A DNA stretch of 12,938 nucleotides from an uncultured bacterium (lineage in GTDB: Bacteria; Cyanobacteriota; Vampirovibrionia; Gastranaerophilales; Gastranaerophilaceae): assembly GCA_902489575.1 (NCBI GenBank), contig CABUAQ010000052.1, positions 1 through 12,938 on the forward strand, read 5' to 3'. The notes under the pieces are model-generated. The model saw nothing but the letters and a program-made list of their open reading frames with translations. It made no database searches and had not been told where the DNA came from. Both the position numbers and the translations under genes were made by a program. Numbering within the stretch: the first letter of the stretch is position 1; each line of letters begins with the position of its first letter. Shown piece by piece: positions 1-7,319 of the stretch.

Positions 1-800
1 TACTTAATACGGATTTTCATACCTAATCTAACAATTTTGTTTATCAAATCCTGAGGTAAATACGACAATATATGAGCAATTTTAGCATCAAAACCTATGG
101 TATATGAAGCTTTTGGATTATTAGATAATGCAACATTTTTTATAAATTCGGCAACTTTAATTACATCAAGACCTTTATCTGAATTCTTTAACGCATTATT
201 TTTCAAAAATTCAAGTTCTTTTGAATATTCACTGCAATTCTCAAGAGTTTCACTATTAGCATTTATGGACTTTTCCCAAATCGGAGTTGCAACAACTCCG
301 GGTTTTATAGAAATTACCTTTATATTTTTATGATTTTCAACAGATAATGAACTAAAAAATATATCCAATGCTCTTTTTGAAGCACAATAAGGACTGATAA
401 AGGGGAAGTGCCCAAAACTTGCCATAGAACTTATATTTATAATTCTGCCACCATCTAATAACGGCATAAGCCTTTGTGTAAAATCAATATGCGAAAAAGT
501 ATTTACCTCGAACTGCTGCCTCAATTTATCTATTGAAATATATTCCACCGGCCCAGCTTCAACACAGCCTGCAACATTAATAATAACATCCAAATTACGG
601 GTTTTACCTTTGATAAATTCCGCAGCATCTGATATTGAAGTTGAATCCAACATATTAATATAAAAATATTCAACATTGTCTAACGGGACAAGTAATTTAT
701 CATTTCTATACCCTGCAAAGACCTTGCAATCTCCGGCAAATAACTTAATTAGCTCTTTTCCGATACCGGATGTAGAACCTGTGATTACAACAGTCTTCAT
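1..800 (-). CDS. SDR-family NAD(P)-dependent oxidoreductase, 3' end outside window
   Basis: A classical short-chain dehydrogenase/reductase, predicted to be a cytosolic Rossmann-fold enzyme that oxidises or reduces a hydroxyl/carbonyl substrate with NAD(P)(H). The visible 266 residues show the cofactor-binding TGSTSGIG (residues 7-14), an NVAG in place of the usual NNAG (75-78), N100, and the catalytic S125, Y138 and K142 in an SxxxYCASK context. The PG motif (P167-G168) follows the active site. The reading frame is open to the left edge, so the C-terminus is missing. ATG at 800 is preferred. An in-frame ATG at 809 would lie one base from the GGGGGG ribosome binding site, whereas 800 is ten bases from it. 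The start overlaps the stop of the 45-residue ORF upstream (ATGA), suggesting translational coupling to the secretion operon. The substrate cannot be told; the C-terminal part looks more like retinol/17-beta-hydroxysteroid-type SDRs than like FabG. That subfamily view is inference. Confidence 0.93.
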   Translation of the reverse strand, partial: MKTVVITGSTSGIGKELIKLFAGDCKVFAGYRNDKLLVPLDNVEYFYINMLDSTSISDAAEFIKGKTRNLDVIINVAGCVEAGPVEYISIDKLRQQFEVNTFSHIDFTQRLMPLLDGGRIINISSMASFGHFPFISPYCASKRALDIFFSSLSVENHKNIKVISIKPGVVATPIWEKSINANSETLENCSEYSKELEFLKNNALKNSDKGLDVIKVAEFIKNVALSNNPKASYTIGFDAKIAHILSYLPQDLINKIVRLGMKIRIK

Positions 801-934
801 AGGAAACATTCCCCCCTGTACGACAAAACTGTGGATGTAGAAAGTCCTACAACCGGGAGCATACTACCCGAAACAGCCGAATTACCGTAGAGCTCAACAT
901 TAAACGTTGAAAGTGCTAATATCGGGAACAACAT
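797..934 (-). CDS. Small 45-residue ORF coupled to the SDR gene, function unknown
   Basis: This ORF fills the gap between the gspF-like gene and the SDR gene. It starts with ATG three bases after a GGGGGG tract that directly follows the upstream TAA. It runs 45 codons without interruption, and its TGA overlaps the ATG of the SDR gene in an ATGA arrangement. This spacing on both sides is what one expects for a real gene inside an operon. The product is mildly hydrophobic (begins MLFPILALS), rich in Ser, Val and Leu, and has one Cys near the end (RGECFL). There is no convincing transmembrane span, signal peptide or family motif, and I do not recognise it. It could instead be a leader whose only role is to couple translation to the SDR gene, or a chance open frame of 138 bases. 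Confidence 0.5.
   Translation of the reverse strand: MLFPILALSTFNVELYGNSAVSGSMLPVVGLSTSTVLSYRGECFL
811..816 (-). promoter_or_regulatory. G6 ribosome binding site of the SDR gene
   Basis: Read on the minus strand, AGGGGGG lies ten bases before the ATG at 800 and inside the 3' end of the 45-residue ORF. It decides the start: the alternative in-frame ATG at 809 is only one base away from the tract. The surrounding sequence (GGGGGGAATGTTTCC) is an imperfect copy of that around the other G6 site (GGGGGGAAAATGTTGTTCC). Confidence 0.5.
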
Positions 935-937
935 TTT

Positions 938-943
938 CCCCCC
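938..943 (-). promoter_or_regulatory. G6 ribosome binding site of the 45-residue ORF
   Basis: Read on the minus strand, six G residues sit directly after the gspF-like stop codon and three bases before an ATG. Most other genes here use AGGAG-type sites, so a pure G tract is unusual. It resembles the G6 tract in front of the SDR gene 122 bases away. Confidence 0.5.
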
Positions 944-2164
944 TTACATACCCATATAAGAAGCGAATAGCGGTAAGTAAAGTGCAGCAGCAAGGATAAG
1001 TACGATAGCACCAATTACAATTAACATAATCGGTTCAATCATTTTTGTCATGATATCGATAATTGTGTCTAATTGCTTATCGATATAACTTGTAGCCTGA
1101 CCTAACATATCACCTAAACGACCAGATTGTTCACCTGTTGCAATCATAAATAAAATCATCTTAGGCATTGTTCTTGTTGATCTTAAGGCAGCAGACAAGT
1201 GTTGACCTTGTTGAACCCTGACAGTAGCTTCCTCTACTCTTGTTTCCAACGTATGGTTAGTTAATGTCAAGTTTGACAAATACAAACATTCCAAAATCGG
1301 AACACCTGCATCATACGCCACTTGCATAACCGCAATGAAGTTGGCAAAATTTGAATATTGAATTAAATCAGTCAATACAGGCACCTTTAATACAAATTCA
1401 TCAATTTTCCATTTACTAGGCTTCCAGCGGAATAAAAAATTGATAAATGCTGCGATAGCAAAAAATCCCAGAGGAATTGTATACCAATTTTTTTTCAAAA
1501 ACAAGCCCATCTGCATCAACACTCTTGTAATCCAAGGCAGCTGCATCCCCATAGAGTCAAACATCTCTTTAAATACAGGGAATACAAATACAAGCATGAC
1601 AACAACAATAAATGCAGCAAGTAAAATTACAAACACCGGATACATCAAAGTACCGACAACCTTACTTCTGATTGCAGCCTGTTTGTTCAGCAATTCTAAA
1701 AGACGATCCAAAGTTTTTTCCAACTCCCCGGAATCTTCACCAGCTCTAACAAGACCAATATAAACCTGGCCAAATTGTTCAGGATACTTTGCAACCGTGC
1801 CTGCAAAAGTACCACCGTTCATAATTTGACGCCTTAACTCTGTTGCACATTGCCTTATTCTTAATTTGGCAGCATCATTCTCAATAAACAGCAAGGATTC
1901 AATAATAGGAATACCTGCTGCAGCAAGAATTTGAAGAGTTGAAGTAAAATCGATTTGATCAGATAAACCAAGTTTTGGCATTCTGCCTGTAGGCTTTTTA
2001 TTATCTTCTTTCTTTTTTACTCCGGTTTCTTCGACAATATTTGTCGGGGTAAAACCTAGAGCTCGAACTGAAGCTCTGGCTTCACGCAGATCATCTGCTT
2101 CAACTTTCCCCTTTACAATTTCATTTGTTCCATCTTTTATAGCTGTATAATTAAATATAGTCAT
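944..2164 (-). CDS. Type IV pilus / type II secretion inner-membrane platform protein (PilC/GspF family)
   Basis: Polytopic inner-membrane protein that forms the platform on which the assembly ATPase turns and from which (pseudo)pilin subunits are lifted. The 406 residues match the usual PilC/GspF length. Two T2SSF repeats are visible, about 70-190 and 273-395, each with the family hallmark: AGEDSGELEKTL (141-152) and TGEQSGRLGDML (343-354). Hydrophobic spans lie near 170-195, 224-246 and 376-400. The N-terminal 60 residues carry the usual small domain (FNYTAIKDG, then a Lys-rich linker). The start is backed by AGGTGA five bases upstream, and the gene begins seven bases after the ATPase stop, so the two are tightly co-transcribed. 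Family membership is clear. Whether it serves a pilus or a secretion pseudopilus cannot be settled from this protein. Confidence 0.96.
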   Translation of the reverse strand: MTIFNYTAIKDGTNEIVKGKVEADDLREARASVRALGFTPTNIVEETGVKKKEDNKKPTGRMPKLGLSDQIDFTSTLQILAAAGIPIIESLLFIENDAAKLRIRQCATELRRQIMNGGTFAGTVAKYPEQFGQVYIGLVRAGEDSGELEKTLDRLLELLNKQAAIRSKVVGTLMYPVFVILLAAFIVVVMLVFVFPVFKEMFDSMGMQLPWITRVLMQMGLFLKKNWYTIPLGFFAIAAFINFLFRWKPSKWKIDEFVLKVPVLTDLIQYSNFANFIAVMQVAYDAGVPILECLYLSNLTLTNHTLETRVEEATVRVQQGQHLSAALRSTRTMPKMILFMIATGEQSGRLGDMLGQATSYIDKQLDTIIDIMTKMIEPIMLIVIGAIVLILAAALYLPLFASYMGM

Positions 2165-2171
2165 ACTTCAC

Positions 2172-4253
2172 CTATTCACCTGCCATACCCAATACTCTGA
2201 CAAATTCTTCGATTGTAGTTTGTCCATTTAAGATATGACCATAACATGATTTGTGTAGAGTCATCATACCGTTTGCAACTGCACTTTCTTCGATTTCCAA
2301 ATCGTGTGCACCCTGTGCAATAAGTTTTTTAATTTCTTTTGTAATCTGCATAATTTCATACACACCCAAACGACCTTTATATCCCTGGAATCCGCATTTG
2401 TTACAGCCTTTTGCCCTATAAATAGGAGTCTTCATTAGTTTCTCAATTTCGTCAGGTTTTGTTGTAATCATTGCAGCTTCTTCACGGGTAGGGTAATACT
2501 CTTCCTTGCAGTCATCACAAAGTTTTCTTACAAGACGCTGTGCAATAACACCGGATAAAGTTGAAGATACCAGATAATCTTTTGCACCCATTTCAATAAG
2601 ACGGGTAACTGTTGCGGCAGCCGAGTTAGTGTGGACTGTACTTAAAACTAAGTGACCTGTTAACGCAGCTGAAATAGCAATTTCAAGAGTTTCATAGTCA
2701 CGAATTTCACCAACAAGTATAATGTCAGGGTCTTGACGGAGAATTGCGCGCATACATGACGCAAACGTAATACCTGCTTTTGCGTTAATTTGAGATTGGT
2801 TAATGCCCTCAAGCTTGATTTCTATCGGATCTTCAATTGTTGTAATATTAACGGACTCATCATTCAAACTTTTTAATACAGAATAAAGAGTTGTTGTTTT
2901 ACCGGAACCGGTAGGACCTGAAGTTAAGATAATACCGTTTGGACAAGATACCATCTGCTTAACTTTTTGAACATCACCTTCTTGAGCACCAACAAGCTTG
3001 ATCTCTTTATCATTAGAAGCAAGAGAAACAGCAGGTGCCAAGATACGAATACAGACCTTCTCCTTACCGGATACAGGAAGTGTATTAATACGAAAGTCGT
3101 ATGAACAATCCTTGTACGAAATTGAAAACGTACCATCCTGAGGACGTCTGTTTTCTGCGATATTCATCCTCGCCATTACTTTAAAACGTGCAATAACAGA
3201 GGTTTCAACTTTTGCCGGAACATCCAAAACTTTTTGCAGCATACCGTCTTTTCTATATCGTACAATATACCCTGATAATCTCGGTTCAATGTGAATATCT
3301 GATACCTTATTATCAATACCGTTTGTAATAATTTGGTTTACGAATTTCGCAACAGAACCTGTAGAATCCTGCAATTCAGCATCAACTTGTTCCCAAAGGG
3401 TCGCTTCTTCTTCTGAATCCAAAGTTTCAGTTTTGATTTGTTCCAAAATTTCATCAGTTTGCTTTTTCTGCAAAGAGAAAAATGTATTCATTGAATTCTG
3501 GAACTCATAGTGAGTCATCAATAACTGCTTAGGGTTTTGACCCGTTAAATAGATGATTTCTTTCATCACATCCATTTTTATAGGCTTTAAAACCCCTAAG
3601 ATTAAAGTTTTACCGTCAGATGAAATCGGAATTACAGAATTTGCTCTAATAAAATCTTCCGGCAAGATATTAACGAATTTTTTCTGATTAACTAACTGCT
3701 CAGCTGAAACAAGCTCATAACCGGTCTGTTCATGCAATACACTTTTTAACTGGTCAAGCGATACCAGCCCCATTTCAAACAAAGTTGAACCAATCGGAGT
3801 ATTTTTACGCTTTGATGTAGCTAAAGCCTTCATCAAATCAACTTCAGATACAATACCTTTTGCAAGAAGTATTTCACCAAGCCTACCGCCGGAGGCACCT
3901 GAAGGCTTTGCTCCCGGAACAGAAGTATTGATCTGTGACGGTTTCGCCTGTGCCGCAGGCTCAACAGTCCCGGCTGTTGGTGTTTGCGAAATTGACTCAT
4001 CAGAAACAAATGATCCCAACAACTCTTTCAAATCATCATCACCAACAAGCATAAACTTGATTGATTGTTGAAATGTCTTTTTTAGTATTGCATTAATTTC
4101 ATCTTTATTTGAATTTTTAGAAACTGCCACGAAAAGAAAACTGTCTTTTACACTAATCGGAACAAAGTGATACTGCCCCATTAGATTCTTATCTATACTA
4201 TTTAGTATGTTATGATCTATACTATTTTTTAGTCTTAATATTAGTGCGTTCAT
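2172..4253 (-). CDS. Type IV pilus assembly / type II secretion ATPase (PilB/GspE family) with MshEN domain
   Basis: Cytoplasmic hexameric ATPase that powers pilus or pseudopilus assembly. In 693 residues it shows Walker A GPTGSGKTT (446-454), the Asp box TTIEDPIE (471-478), Walker B DPDIILVGEIRD (508-519), the His box TGHLVLSTVHTN (532-543), and the zinc-type tetracysteine C579, C582, C617, C620 typical of assembly rather than retraction ATPases. Residues 124-176 form an MshEN (T2SSE_N) signature: RLG at 124-126, a 24-residue motif, a 5-residue linker, then a second 24-residue motif starting PIG and ending at Q176. This architecture binds c-di-GMP in characterised homologues. Residues 28-82 look like the rear half of a second, degenerate copy. 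A Pro/Ala/Ser-rich linker spans about 90-120. The ATG at 4253 follows an in-frame TAA, so no upstream start exists, yet the nearest AGGA lies 16 bases away, which is unusually far. Confidence 0.97.
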   Translation of the reverse strand: MNALILRLKNSIDHNILNSIDKNLMGQYHFVPISVKDSFLFVAVSKNSNKDEINAILKKTFQQSIKFMLVGDDDLKELLGSFVSDESISQTPTAGTVEPAAQAKPSQINTSVPGAKPSGASGGRLGEILLAKGIVSEVDLMKALATSKRKNTPIGSTLFEMGLVSLDQLKSVLHEQTGYELVSAEQLVNQKKFVNILPEDFIRANSVIPISSDGKTLILGVLKPIKMDVMKEIIYLTGQNPKQLLMTHYEFQNSMNTFFSLQKKQTDEILEQIKTETLDSEEEATLWEQVDAELQDSTGSVAKFVNQIITNGIDNKVSDIHIEPRLSGYIVRYRKDGMLQKVLDVPAKVETSVIARFKVMARMNIAENRRPQDGTFSISYKDCSYDFRINTLPVSGKEKVCIRILAPAVSLASNDKEIKLVGAQEGDVQKVKQMVSCPNGIILTSGPTGSGKTTTLYSVLKSLNDESVNITTIEDPIEIKLEGINQSQINAKAGITFASCMRAILRQDPDIILVGEIRDYETLEIAISAALTGHLVLSTVHTNSAAATVTRLIEMGAKDYLVSSTLSGVIAQRLVRKLCDDCKEEYYPTREEAAMITTKPDEIEKLMKTPIYRAKGCNKCGFQGYKGRLGVYEIMQITKEIKKLIAQGAHDLEIEESAVANGMMTLHKSCYGHILNGQTTIEEFVRVLGMAGE
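4191..4227. repeat. 13-bp direct repeat inside the ATPase 5' end
   Basis: ATCTATACTATTT occurs at 4191-4203 and again at 4215-4227. The 24-base period is in frame and produces an imperfect eight-residue repeat in the protein, NSIDHNIL followed by NSIDKNLM (residues 10-25 by start position). It lies within the first 25 codons of the gene. Its role, if any, is unknown. Confidence 0.6.
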
Positions 4254-4317
4254 TTATTTTTAGTACTTTTCCTGTCGTGTAAACTTCTACATATCAAATT
4301 TGGATTATTATTCAACT

Positions 4318-6219
4318 TTACAGCATGTTATCGTCAGCAACTGCATCTTCAGTATCAATAACAATTTGAGGAGTTAACATAATAACCATTTCTTCTTTTT
4401 TCTTAGTTGTACCGGTACTTCTGAAGAACATACCAACAACAGGTAAATCGCCTAAGAACGGTATTTTAGTTACTGTCTTAGCTTCAGTTTCCTGAATCAT
4501 ACCACCAATAACAAGAGTTTCACCATCTTTAATACGTACACCTTTCAACGCAAGATCACGTCTTTGTAGTAATGTAGCAGCTAAATCTTGTTCACCTGTA
4601 TCTGTTACTGTATACAATTGACTGGCAACAGTTTTATATTCAGGATTGATATCAAGAGTTACATAACCGTCAGGACTGATAAACGGAGTAATTGTAACCT
4701 TAATACCGTTATCATCACCAAGTTCATATTCTTTTTGAACCTGTGCTGCAGAAGATGCACCGTTATCCAAATATTGGGTTGTTACCTTCTTAACATAATC
4801 GCCTGTCAAGTCGATTGTTGAAGTTTGACCGCTTGTTAAAAGAACTTTTGGATTTGCCAACACACGACCTTTTTTGTTTTCAATCATGTAATTAACAGAG
4901 TACAACAACTGCGGTGAGCTGCCCCATTTAGCAACTTTACCGGTTGCTTCATATTTACCGGTTTCCGGATCGTAACTTTCCGGATCAAGAATTGTAAAAC
5001 CATGACCCGCAAAGAATATAGGATACATAGGATCGGTAGAAAAACCCTGTCCACCACCGGCGTTAAATGAGAAGTTTTTGCTCAAGAACTGCCAGGTATT
5101 ATCAAATGTTTTGCTGCCGTCTTCAGTTAGCGATATGATTTGCACTTCAAGATATGCTTGAGGAGCTTTTTTATCATTAGCAGCAATATATTCTCTAATC
5201 ATATCAATTTGAGAATCAGAACCGCCTATAATCTGTACAGTACCTAAAGTCGGGAAGTAAGATACCGATAAATTAATAAAAGGTAAACTGGTAAGGTCAC
5301 CTGCAGTAGCAGAGGCCTCTGTAGAACATACAAGTTTACCGCCGCCAACAGCAATAGTTCCGCCGCCATCACCACTGTCACTGCTACTGCTGTCATCAGA
5401 TGCAAAACCTGTAGGAACACCGGCTGCAAAACCTGAAGCTGAGGAAGATGATGAACCACTACCGCCGCCTTCTGAAGAAGCTCCGCTTGAAATTGTAGAA
5501 GGAATCAATGTTGAACAAATAAGATTAGCCATCTCAGCAGGTGTTGTATGATTTACTTTGAATGTTGTTATTGTAGGTTTTTTATCAAACTGCTCCACAA
5601 TTTTTCTTGCCATAGCAACATCATTTTGAGAACCCATAACAATCAATTCATTTGTAGCAGGATTAACAGTTACAGCAGGTTTTATTGAAACCCCCGGGTT
5701 TACCCCATCCCTTCTGAATATATTGGCATTCATAAACGATGCCAGCGCGGCAGCATTAACATATCTTACAGGAATCAATGTCATGCTCTTGTTAACCATT
5801 GTTAATGAAGTATCAACTGTTGAAACTACAAGAGTATTTGCTTGAATATCGTAAAATAAATTTTTAGTTGTCACAACTAAATCCAGAGCTTCACTCAATG
5901 GAATATCAACCAAATCCATTGTAACAGTACCACTAACCCCGTCAGCAAATATGATATTCATTCCGGCCTGATCAGCGAACATTCTCAAAACTTGAGTAAC
6001 ATCAGCATCTCTCAGACTCAAATTCACAATTGAATCCGCATTAGGAATTTTAAGCTCTGAACGAAAATCCAAAGATGTTACATCATTTGACCTAATAGCC
6101 GGCCTGGCCATATCATACCCCTGATATTCGCCCATCGCAAATGCGGGAAGTGAATTTGTTATCACTAATGCTGATAACATAACACTTGCAATAAATTTTT
6201 CTCTAATCTTATTTTTCAT
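4318..6219 (-). CDS. Secretin, outer-membrane channel (GspD/PilQ superfamily)
   Basis: Forms the multimeric outer-membrane gate through which the pilus or secreted substrates pass. The 633 residues begin with a Sec signal peptide (hydrophobic 10-25, cleavage expected after AFA at 26-28). A secretin/TonB short N-terminal-type domain follows (about 64-133), with further periplasmic ring domains up to about 345. The secretin core occupies about 352-620 and includes VLANPKVLLTSGQ (453-465) and the late consensus IPFLGDLPVVGMFFRST (586-602). A Ser/Gly-rich insert at about 244-294 interrupts a periplasmic domain and is flanked by C235 and C298, the only two cysteines I find. There is no lipobox and no obvious long pilotin-binding tail. 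AGGAG five bases upstream supports the ATG. It starts 26 bases after the PilP/GspC-like gene and ends 64 bases before the ATPase gene. Confidence 0.96.
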   Translation of the reverse strand: MKNKIREKFIASVMLSALVITNSLPAFAMGEYQGYDMARPAIRSNDVTSLDFRSELKIPNADSIVNLSLRDADVTQVLRMFADQAGMNIIFADGVSGTVTMDLVDIPLSEALDLVVTTKNLFYDIQANTLVVSTVDTSLTMVNKSMTLIPVRYVNAAALASFMNANIFRRDGVNPGVSIKPAVTVNPATNELIVMGSQNDVAMARKIVEQFDKKPTITTFKVNHTTPAEMANLICSTLIPSTISSGASSEGGGSGSSSSSASGFAAGVPTGFASDDSSSSDSGDGGGTIAVGGGKLVCSTEASATAGDLTSLPFINLSVSYFPTLGTVQIIGGSDSQIDMIREYIAANDKKAPQAYLEVQIISLTEDGSKTFDNTWQFLSKNFSFNAGGGQGFSTDPMYPIFFAGHGFTILDPESYDPETGKYEATGKVAKWGSSPQLLYSVNYMIENKKGRVLANPKVLLTSGQTSTIDLTGDYVKKVTTQYLDNGASSAAQVQKEYELGDDNGIKVTITPFISPDGYVTLDINPEYKTVASQLYTVTDTGEQDLAATLLQRRDLALKGVRIKDGETLVIGGMIQETEAKTVTKIPFLGDLPVVGMFFRSTGTTKKKEEMVIMLTPQIVIDTEDAVADDNML

Positions 6220-6245
6220 AATTGCTCCTGCTTATTACTATTTAA

Positions 6246-7058
6246 TTAACCTTTTCTACCACCAAATCTGTTTCTCAAGTTATATAAATCATTTTGTCTC
6301 GCATCGAAATCTTCTCTTGAGAACAGCTCTCCGATACTGGCTGAATATACGTTAGATCCCAAACTTACTGTAATCCAGGAAGGGTTAATCTGAACAACTT
6401 TATATTCCTGCCCCAAAATTTTATCGCCCTGACGAACCAGGTAATCTTTTTCATCAACATTTATGATTGCCGAAGGATTAACATTGTTATACATAATACC
6501 GACAACTTTTGTTCTGGTAATTTTTGCAGCTGCAGCCCCAGGCGAAGCCAATGAAGTAGGCGGCACCGGCAAATTGAAACTATAAGGACTTATATCATCA
6601 GGTTCACGAACAGAAACCGCTTTCAATTTTTCTAACTCTGCAATTTTTGCATTATGAAGATTTGCCTCAGCAATAGCAGAATTTCTGGCTTCATCAAACG
6701 CAGCAATTTCTCCAGACGGCATAAACGGGTCTGCTCTTCCAATTGAAGTAACATCATAGGATACCATGCTGCTTGCCTGATCATCAGCAACTTCTAAATC
6801 AACGCTCCCGCCTTCTTTAGGCACTTCAACTTCCGCCTTCGGCGCAGAGGCAGTAACATCAGATACTGGTGCCGGCGCAGCAGGCTCTTGAGGTGATCCG
6901 CCGCCCATATTCTGCAAAAAGCCGCAGCCTCCGGCTATTATACCTACAGAAAACACAAGACCCAGAAGTGTCAATACCCACTTCCCGCGTTTACTAAACG
7001 TGCTGTCTACCCAACTCTCATTCCTATAGTAATTTATGTTCACTTTATTCCCACCCAT
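6246..7058 (-). CDS. Probable PilP/GspC-like inner-membrane protein linking platform and secretin
   Basis: A 270-residue protein with a short basic cytoplasmic N-terminus, one membrane span (about 27-45), a Pro/Ala-rich linker (about 52-80), a DPF motif (110-112) after RA, a helical stretch (about 117-147), and a C-terminal beta-rich part (about 180-247) with the pattern VVGIMY...AIINVDEKDYLV..GDKILGQEYKV. That pattern is what PilP and the GspC homology region look like, and these proteins bridge the inner-membrane complex to the secretin N-domains. The position directly before a secretin gene fits. The IIAGGC at the end of the span is a poor lipobox, so a bitopic topology is more likely than a lipoprotein. 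Start: the ATG at 7058 has no ribosome binding site, while an in-frame GTG at 7043 (residue 6) has GGTGGG six bases upstream and may be the true start. Identity is inferred from weak pattern and context. Confidence 0.72.
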   Translation of the reverse strand: MGGNKVNINYYRNESWVDSTFSKRGKWVLTLLGLVFSVGIIAGGCGFLQNMGGGSPQEPAAPAPVSDVTASAPKAEVEVPKEGGSVDLEVADDQASSMVSYDVTSIGRADPFMPSGEIAAFDEARNSAIAEANLHNAKIAELEKLKAVSVREPDDISPYSFNLPVPPTSLASPGAAAAKITRTKVVGIMYNNVNPSAIINVDEKDYLVRQGDKILGQEYKVVQINPSWITVSLGSNVYSASIGELFSREDFDARQNDLYNLRNRFGGRKG

Positions 7059-7319
7059 CTATAATATGTTATATAACAACTACATTATATTAAAGCTCTA
7101 CATTTTGTATATCAGTTATTTAATGTATTTCCCAAAAATATTCTAACTGTCATTAATTATAATAGCATAATACTTTTGTTAAGGCAAAAATATACACTTG
7201 TTCTTAAAATTTCACTTAAACACAACCAAAACCCTTGTATAATAAGCATTTTAACATGTTTGTATTTTGTAACAATTCTCAAAATTACAAAAAAGTTCAA
7301 TCCTTTGATTTAGTTTAAA
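7059..7319. other. 261-bp intergenic region before the secretion operon
   Basis: Very AT-rich and without a credible gene. It holds the promoter at 7159-7187. It also holds an 8-bp inverted repeat (TTTTGTAA at 7265-7272 with TTACAAAA at 7285-7292) that lacks a T tract, so it is not a convincing terminator for the HAD gene. Some read-through from the U32-HAD pair into the secretion operon is therefore possible. Confidence 0.55.
7159..7187 (-). promoter_or_regulatory. Predicted sigma70-type promoter of the secretion operon
   Basis: On the minus strand: -35 TTGCCT (7182-7187), a 17-bp spacer ending in TGC (extended -10), and -10 TATTAT (7159-7164). Transcription would start near 7152, leaving about 94 bases of leader before the ATG at 7058. 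AT-rich DNA gives chance matches, but the extended -10 and exact spacing make this the best candidate in the gap. Confidence 0.5.

Noticed and set aside
97..333. Plus-strand 78-residue open frame
   Set aside because: It lies inside the SDR gene, which carries all family motifs on the minus strand. It has no ribosome binding site and no recognisable domain.
1440..1763. Plus-strand 107-residue open frame
   Set aside because: Antisense to the PilC/GspF-like gene; low-complexity Asn/Thr/Ile-rich translation typical of a shadow frame.
7157..7249. 30-residue minus-strand frame in the gap before the secretion operon
   Set aside because: No ribosome binding site, and it runs through the predicted promoter boxes.
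7265..7292. 8-bp inverted repeat as a terminator for the HAD gene
   Set aside because: The stem is almost pure A/T, the loop is 12 bases, and no T tract follows on the minus strand.
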